A program made the position numbers and the translations under genes. A stretch of DNA of 64,000 nt from Morinoia aosen (lineage: Eukaryota > Arthropoda > Malacostraca > Amphipoda > Talitridae), in NCBI GenBank assembly GCA_030386875.1, contig CM059566.1, positions 40,832,068 to 40,896,067 of the forward strand, read 5' to 3'. The notes under the pieces were generated by a model, which made no database searches, was not told where the DNA came from, and saw only the letters and a list, made by a program, of their open reading frames with translations. Positions 58,782 through 64,000 of this stretch are shown one piece after another; position 1 is the first letter of the stretch, and every line of letters starts with the position of its first letter.

Positions 58782-59009
58782 GTGAGTATTCCTCAACTAA
58801 AATAGCTTAAACAATTTAAACAATTTGAACATTTTATTTACCATGAGTGTGGGTATTCCTGAGCTGGAATAATTTAAACAATTTAAACAATTGATTTACC
58901 CCAAGGGTGAGAATTCGTGCACTAAAATAACTTAAACAATTTATTACCGAGATTTCGGTGAGTATTCGCGAATTAAAATAACTCGAAGAATTTAAACAAT
59001 TTATTCACC
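58773..59009 (+). repeat. Tandem repeat starting in the exon end and including the splice donor
   Basis: Four units of 72, 57, 47 and 61 bp start at about 58773, 58845, 58902 and 58949. Unit 1 begins with the last nine exon bases, GAGATGTCG, and the donor GTGAGTATTCC. Unit 4 begins GAGATTTCGGTGAGTATTCG, an almost intact copy of exon end plus donor. Units 2 and 3 have decayed donors (GAGTGTGGGTATTCC, AGGGTGAGAATTCG). All units continue with (C)ARYTAAAATARCTTAAACAA and end in TTTAYTTACC-like sequence. Confidence 0.88.
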
Positions 59010-59316
59010 AAAAGTGATACAACAATAGCTTGTACTTTAAGTCTAGTACAATGAAATAGCAATAAATTGTATATCAAGTCTAGTACAATGGGTACATTAG
59101 AGTATAGCCTCTTGTGGGCCCGAATATGTTCAGCTACTTCTAAGGGCATCCAAGCACAGGCGTGGCACTGTTCGTCCGTATGTTAAAGTATTTCTGTAGG
59201 CCCCGAATAATTCTTGTATAACTTTTTGTCTGTGTACGCAAAAATATTTTTGTTTTCTAGGAAACAGTGCGTGTGTATCCGTTTATTTGTAAGTATAAAC
59301 ACTCCTGTTTGATGAA
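59010..59316. other. Intronic DNA after exon B
   Basis: A short duplication, AAGTCTAGTACAATG, occurs twice at about 59039-59090. No third RGK exon is visible. Confidence 0.5.
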
Positions 59317-59425
59317 TAGCTCTTGTGTAACTGTTTATTCCAGTTACAAATATTCCTATTCAATAAATTAAATGACAGAGGTTTAAATACCTATCAATAT
59401 GCCCACATATAACTTTCGATATATA
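59317..59425. repeat. Diverged third copy of the palindrome-arm sequence
   Basis: Reads GATGAATAGCTCTTGTGTAA ... TTCAATAAATTAAATGACAG, AGGTTTAAATACCTATCAAT, a diverged version of 60387-60600 inside the large palindrome. It ends just before the Tc1/mariner-type element. Confidence 0.75.
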
Positions 59426-59435
59426 AATATATATA

Positions 59436-60163
59436 AAGGGTGTTCTCTAACTCATGGTACAAACTTTGATATTATGTACAGAAACCCAAAACAAACACAT
59501 TTTTACGAATAACGAAATGCCCAAAAATGCTTCGTTATCGAGATTTCGTTATTTTTTTCGTTATTCCTCATTTCGTATCATTTAAATTTATTCAATTTTA
59601 GGGAAATTCCTCACCTTCTTAATTGTGACGACCCGCTATATGGCAACATTTGTTTACCTGTCGACTGCTTTCGGTGAACGCTTTGTAACACTCCCAACAG
59701 CATGGATCGTTTAACAAATTCTAAAGAGACAGAGATGGATCTTGTTGGAAGGATAGTAGACGCTGTAAGACGCATTGAGGATGATCCGCGAGTGTTCGAT
59801 CGTGTTCGCAAATCGCTTCTACGTAGGTTTCAGATGTGCATTGGCGAACAGGGCAGGTATTTTGAACAATTCTCGTAAAGTCAATTTTGTAATAATTAAA
59901 GTTAAAAAAATCAGATGAATTTTCATTACCTAAGATTTGGAAGACTGCCCCCACCACAGTTAGAAAAGCACACAAATTTTGCCATGTAGCGGGTCGTCAC
60001 AATTAAGAGAGTGAGAAAATTTTTATAAAATCAAATAAATTTCAATGATTCGATACCTTAATAACGAAGCATTTTTGGGCATTTCGTTATTAATGAAAAT
60101 GTGTTTCTTTTAGGTTTCTATACATAATGCCAAAGTTTGTACTATGAGTAAGGGAACACCTGG
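59436..60163 (+). mobile_element. Non-autonomous Tc1/mariner-type element, 728 bp, long TIRs
   Basis: TA dinucleotides flank it at 59434-59435 and 60164-60165. The arms 59436-59651 and about 59971-60163 are inverted copies of about 200 bp, sharing GGTGTTC, CTCATRGTACAAACTTTG, ATAACGAAATGCCCAAAAAT, GCTTCGTTAT and, at the inner end, TTAATTGTGACGACCCGCTA. The unique centre carries the end of a transposase. It probably derives by internal deletion from a larger autonomous element. Confidence 0.85.
59678..59878 (+). pseudogene. Transposase C-terminal remnant
   Basis: The plus-strand frame, entering without a start, includes LCNTPNSMDRLTNSK, then DLVGRIVDAVRRIEDDPRVF, then DRVRKSLLRRFQMCIGEQGR and YFEQFS before a TAA. 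The pattern ...DLVxRIVxAxxxIxxxPxxFxRVRxSxxRRxxxCIxxxGRxFEHLL is the C-terminus of insect transposases of the mariner-like type that carry an N-terminal helix-turn-helix domain. All catalytic residues are missing, so the piece cannot function alone. An ATG at 59702 exists but is probably incidental. Confidence 0.75.
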
Positions 60164-60343
60164 TATTTTTATACTTAGGAAATTAAAACGCAAAAAAAAA
60201 CTTATCTAACTAACAGATCGGGACCTCGAATTTTCCCCTACGAGTGAGGCAGTTGAATGAAACCAATTTTTTTATCAGAATCTTCAAATTTAGTTATAAA
60301 TTTTGAAAGGATTTCATTTATATACGTATCTGGTTTATATTTA

Positions 60344-61054
<711 letters not shown>

Positions 61055-61705
61055 CGGTGCGTGCAAATATTTCTTTACTGATATAGCTCAAAATATAAGA
61101 GATTCACAACTTTTTCACTTTGAATAAGAATTCAAATTTCCAACCACCAATTCTTGTTACATGTATATCACTATTTACCCTGGTGCACCGACATTGCAGA
61201 CCATCAAACTCTATCTAGATGTCTGTACCTCCTAATTTTTATTTCGCCCAATTTCAATTAGGGAAGCCGCAATTTTATATTTTAAACAAAATTTATTTAA
61301 ACTCTGCGTAGTGATTTGCATCATAAGAGGGTTACCGAATTATTGAATAGAGAGAATCATCAAAACTTCCCAAGCTATGTTCGAACTTTATCCCCTACCT
61401 TTTCAATTTTCTGACTCGTATCTGTTGGTTTAAATTCTCACGATAAAATTTCGCAACCATTCTGAACTGCGCTGGTTGAATCCTTTATTGAGTCATCTCA
61501 CAGTGCCCAAATCTAAACTGGAATATCCCTAATAAAAATGCTACTCCATCAAAGTTATTTGTCTTCTCGTTATTGATGTCTGGGGGCATTAGTTGAGTTT
61601 TTTTACATTTTTTAGCGTTTCTTGAACGATTGCCAATTGCACCAGCCCTATTTCATTACGACCTCAATTTTTCTTATCGTTACAAATTTGATTTTTAATG
61701 CAACA
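61055..61705. other. AT-rich non-coding DNA
   Basis: Nothing recognisable. Confidence 0.5.
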
Positions 61706-62196
61706 CATTTTTGTGGGAGCGTAACATTACCGATACTTGAAGTCATATCATAATATTGTTGTGGGAGCACAATTTTGTGGGAGCGTAACATTACCGATAC
61801 TTGAAGTCATATCATAATATTGTTGTGGGAGCACAATTTTGTGGGAGCGTAACATTACCGATACTTGAAGTCATATCATAATATTGTTGTGGGAGCACAA
61901 TTTTGTGGGAGCGTAACATTACCGATACTTGAAGTCATATCATAATATTGTTGTGGGAGCACAATTTTGTGGGAGCGTAACATTACCGATACTTGAAGTC
62001 ATATCATAATATTGTTGTGGGAGCACAATTTTGTGGGAGCGTAACATTACCGATACTTGAAGTCATATCATAATATTGTTGTGGGAGCACAATTTTGTGG
62101 GAGCGTAACATTACCGATACTTGAAGTCATATCATAATATTGTTGTGGGAGCACAATTTTGTGGGAGCGTAACATTACCGATACTTGAAGTCATAT
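61706..62196. repeat. 64-bp minisatellite, about 7.6 nearly identical copies
   Basis: Unit: TTTTGTGGGAGCGTAACATT, ACCGATACTTGAAGTCATAT, CATAATATTGTTGTGGGAGC, ACAA. CGATACTTGAAG recurs every 64 bp from 61731 to 62179. I see no differences among internal copies, so this is the youngest or most strongly homogenised array. TTGTGGGAGC occurs twice per unit, hinting at an older sub-repeat. Confidence 0.97.
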
Positions 62197-62907
62197 AACA
62201 TTTTTGCCAGCTACTTCATTAAATTGATTCATTAATTGTAAGTTATTTTCAGCCTCCCTTAACTCAACAAAGATGTTGAAAGAGAGGAAAGATGAAGGCA
62301 CTGTTTGGTATGGAGTTACTCGACCGCGGAATCTATGCACAAGGTGTGTTCCCACATAGGATCCCCTGCGCATGAAAACAGGAAGCTGGGAAAGAAGGTT
62401 AGGAAGCGAGATAAATGTTAAATGTTGAAGTAGGTGCCAAGTAAATGTTAAATGTTGATAAATGTTGAAGTAGGTGCCGGCAGTGTACCTAAAAAATGCG
62501 GTGGTCCTTGAGAAAACAAGAAACATTTTAATTAAAAAAAAAGAAGACATCTCTCAGATCGGGATCCCAAATTTCCCCCTACAAATGAGGCAGTTGAATG
62601 CGACCAATTTGGTAACCATAATCGTCAAGTGGATCATCTTTACGGCATTAAACTGGAAGGGCTGTTGGATGTCATGGTATTCGTTTAGCAGCCCTCAAAC
62701 ATTTCTCACAATTTTTGAATTCCTCTGGCGAAAATTCCATGGTCCAAATGAGCCAAGGCTTTTATCGGTATTTCTAAGGCACGAGCAGTGCTTGATAAAA
62801 TTCAGTTAGCCATGTCTGGTCCACATCGCAAGGTCTCGCCATCTCGACCAATTGAAGCAAAAGCCACAGAAGATGATACGTCCAACCTACGCCAGCCGCC
62901 AGAAATA
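62197..62907. other. Non-coding DNA with a dispersed repeat piece
   Basis: At 62400-62480 the phrase TAAATGTTGAAGTAGGTGCC is duplicated. At 62555-62615 the sequence matches 60215-60275 (see findings). ORFs of 111 and 119 codons on opposite strands are not recognisable. Confidence 0.5.
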
Positions 62908-63128
62908 AGCTAACATTTTCCAGAAAGAAACTAGCATTTCCCAGAAAGAAACTAGCATTTCCCAGAAAGAAGCTAGCATTTCCCAGAAAGAAGCTAGCAT
63001 ATCCAAGAAAGAAGCTAGCATATCCAAGAAAGAAGCTAGCATTTCCCAGAAAGAAGCTAGCATTTCCCAGAAAGAAGCTAGCATTTCCAAAAAAGAAACT
63101 AGCATTTCCCAGACAGAGACTAGCCTTT
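62908..63128. repeat. 21-bp minisatellite with TTCCCAGAA, about 10 copies
   Basis: Unit: GCTAGCATTTCCCAGAAAGA plus A. Two central units read ATATCCAAGAAAGAA. Most units contain TTCCCAGAA, which fits the STAT consensus TTCNNNGAA. The 106-codon minus ORF is repeat-derived. Confidence 0.94.
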
Positions 63129-64000
63129 CAATAGAAATTCCCGAAACTGAGCTAAAAAAACAGGAACTCTGAGTTGACGGAATTTTTCTGGGCCCAAAAC
63201 CTCTCAAAGCTGTGAGCGTGGAGATGGAATTGGCTTAACGCTGCCATTTTGAAAAGACTTTTTTTACGCTTATGTCGGCACGATCTCGTAATTACAGCCA
63301 CGGCGGGAAGGATCGTCAAAGCTACGCCTTGATGAACATTAATTGGATTCCGTTCCTTTTGAATCAGCGATGAAGAGTGGGTGTGCCGCTCCAACTAATT
63401 TCTTGCTCTTCCTGGACTCGATGAGGGCAGCGAAGGAGAATTAAGCTACTGATGGTAATTTTAAGCCCGACTTATAGTGCTGTCGAAGAAAACTTGTCTC
63501 TGGAAAACAGAAATTTTAATTTCGTAAAAGGAAATTTTTTGGACAAAATTTTTTAGTCGATGTTGAGCAGTTTTATGGTGGGATATTTGTAACTGTTCTC
63601 GAAAAATACTGTGAGGTCTTTAAGCACCAAAATTACGCAGTAATACCAAAAAAATAGGGTAATTTTCTAAAAAATCCGTATTAGAGTCATCTTGCTGTTG
63701 TATTCACCCCAAACATAAATTGCAATTTTTATGGGTCACTGAACTATCTATAAATTCAAATTGAATTCTAATATCATTTGAAAAATTCCATGTTATTTCA
63801 GTTGCACAAACAATAACAATTTATTTCACATTTTTGATGAATTTTTCCTTTAACTTCATATAAGGAGATACTTGACTTCGCACAACTATATATATACCGT
63901 CGCAGTGTCATATTCTACAGGAATTGTCACTGAATATTCTGAATTTCAACGAAATTTTATTACTGCTAATGAAACGATGCGAATCTTAACGACCCTTGGT
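63129..64000. other. AT-rich non-coding DNA to the window end
   Basis: An 80-codon minus ORF only. No further RGK exon (expected to begin near VENSL...) was seen. Confidence 0.5.

Overview
This window is eukaryotic nuclear DNA, almost certainly from an insect or other arthropod. It is AT-rich, has no operons, ribosome binding sites or dense ORFs, and the few coding pieces are short exons bounded by GT/AG splice sites. The exons encode an RGK-family small GTPase (Rad/Gem/Rem/Rem2; Drosophila Rgk1-3), closest by eye to the insect proteins. That and the transposon types point to an insect; I cannot name the species.

Gene content: one gene is certain. On the + strand, exon A (40596-40804) carries the P-loop and switch I, and exon B (58690-58781) carries the next stretch of the G domain. 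The two join in phase across a 17.9 kb intron and read through the family signature DDEFGE...VSVLLDGEES. A possible upstream exon lies at 29224-29271, with a textbook branch point, pyrimidine tract and donor and a compatible phase. The rest of the G domain must lie beyond position 64000. All other ORFs are tandem-repeat artefacts or of about chance length; one minus-strand ORF with an upstream TATA box (50709-50975) is kept as a weak candidate.

The rest of the window is dominated by tandem repeats: more than 35 unrelated arrays with units of 11 to about 140 bp. The largest are the 33-bp array at 7394-8398, 27-bp at 46084-46838, 22-bp at 52589-53226, 38-bp at 44535-45025, 42-bp at 14654-15243 and a nearly invariant 64-bp array at 61706-62196. 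Transposable elements include a degenerate Penelope-like retroelement with inverted 362-bp arms (12747-14180), inserted inside a 17-bp array; a 728-bp Tc1/mariner-type element with about 200-bp terminal inverted repeats and a transposase remnant (59436-60163); a 5'-truncated tRNA-type SINE (about 19568-19821); TTAA-bounded MITEs (about 5.9, 25.4, 26.4, 27.3, 49.5 and 49.8 kb); and two small palindromic MITEs (28.5 and 31.1 kb). A 711-bp, nearly perfect palindrome around a long (AT)n tract lies at 60344-61054.

The most unusual observation is that both certain RGK exons run straight into a tandem array that includes the exon end and its 5' splice site. At 40761-41200 a unit of about 142 bp containing the last codons of exon A and the GTGAGTAGG donor is repeated with decay. 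At 58773-59009 the end of exon B and its donor are the first unit of a four-copy array, and the fourth unit again has an intact GTGAGTATT. Two exons of one gene showing the same pattern suggests that minisatellites here are born at, or tolerated next to, splice donors.
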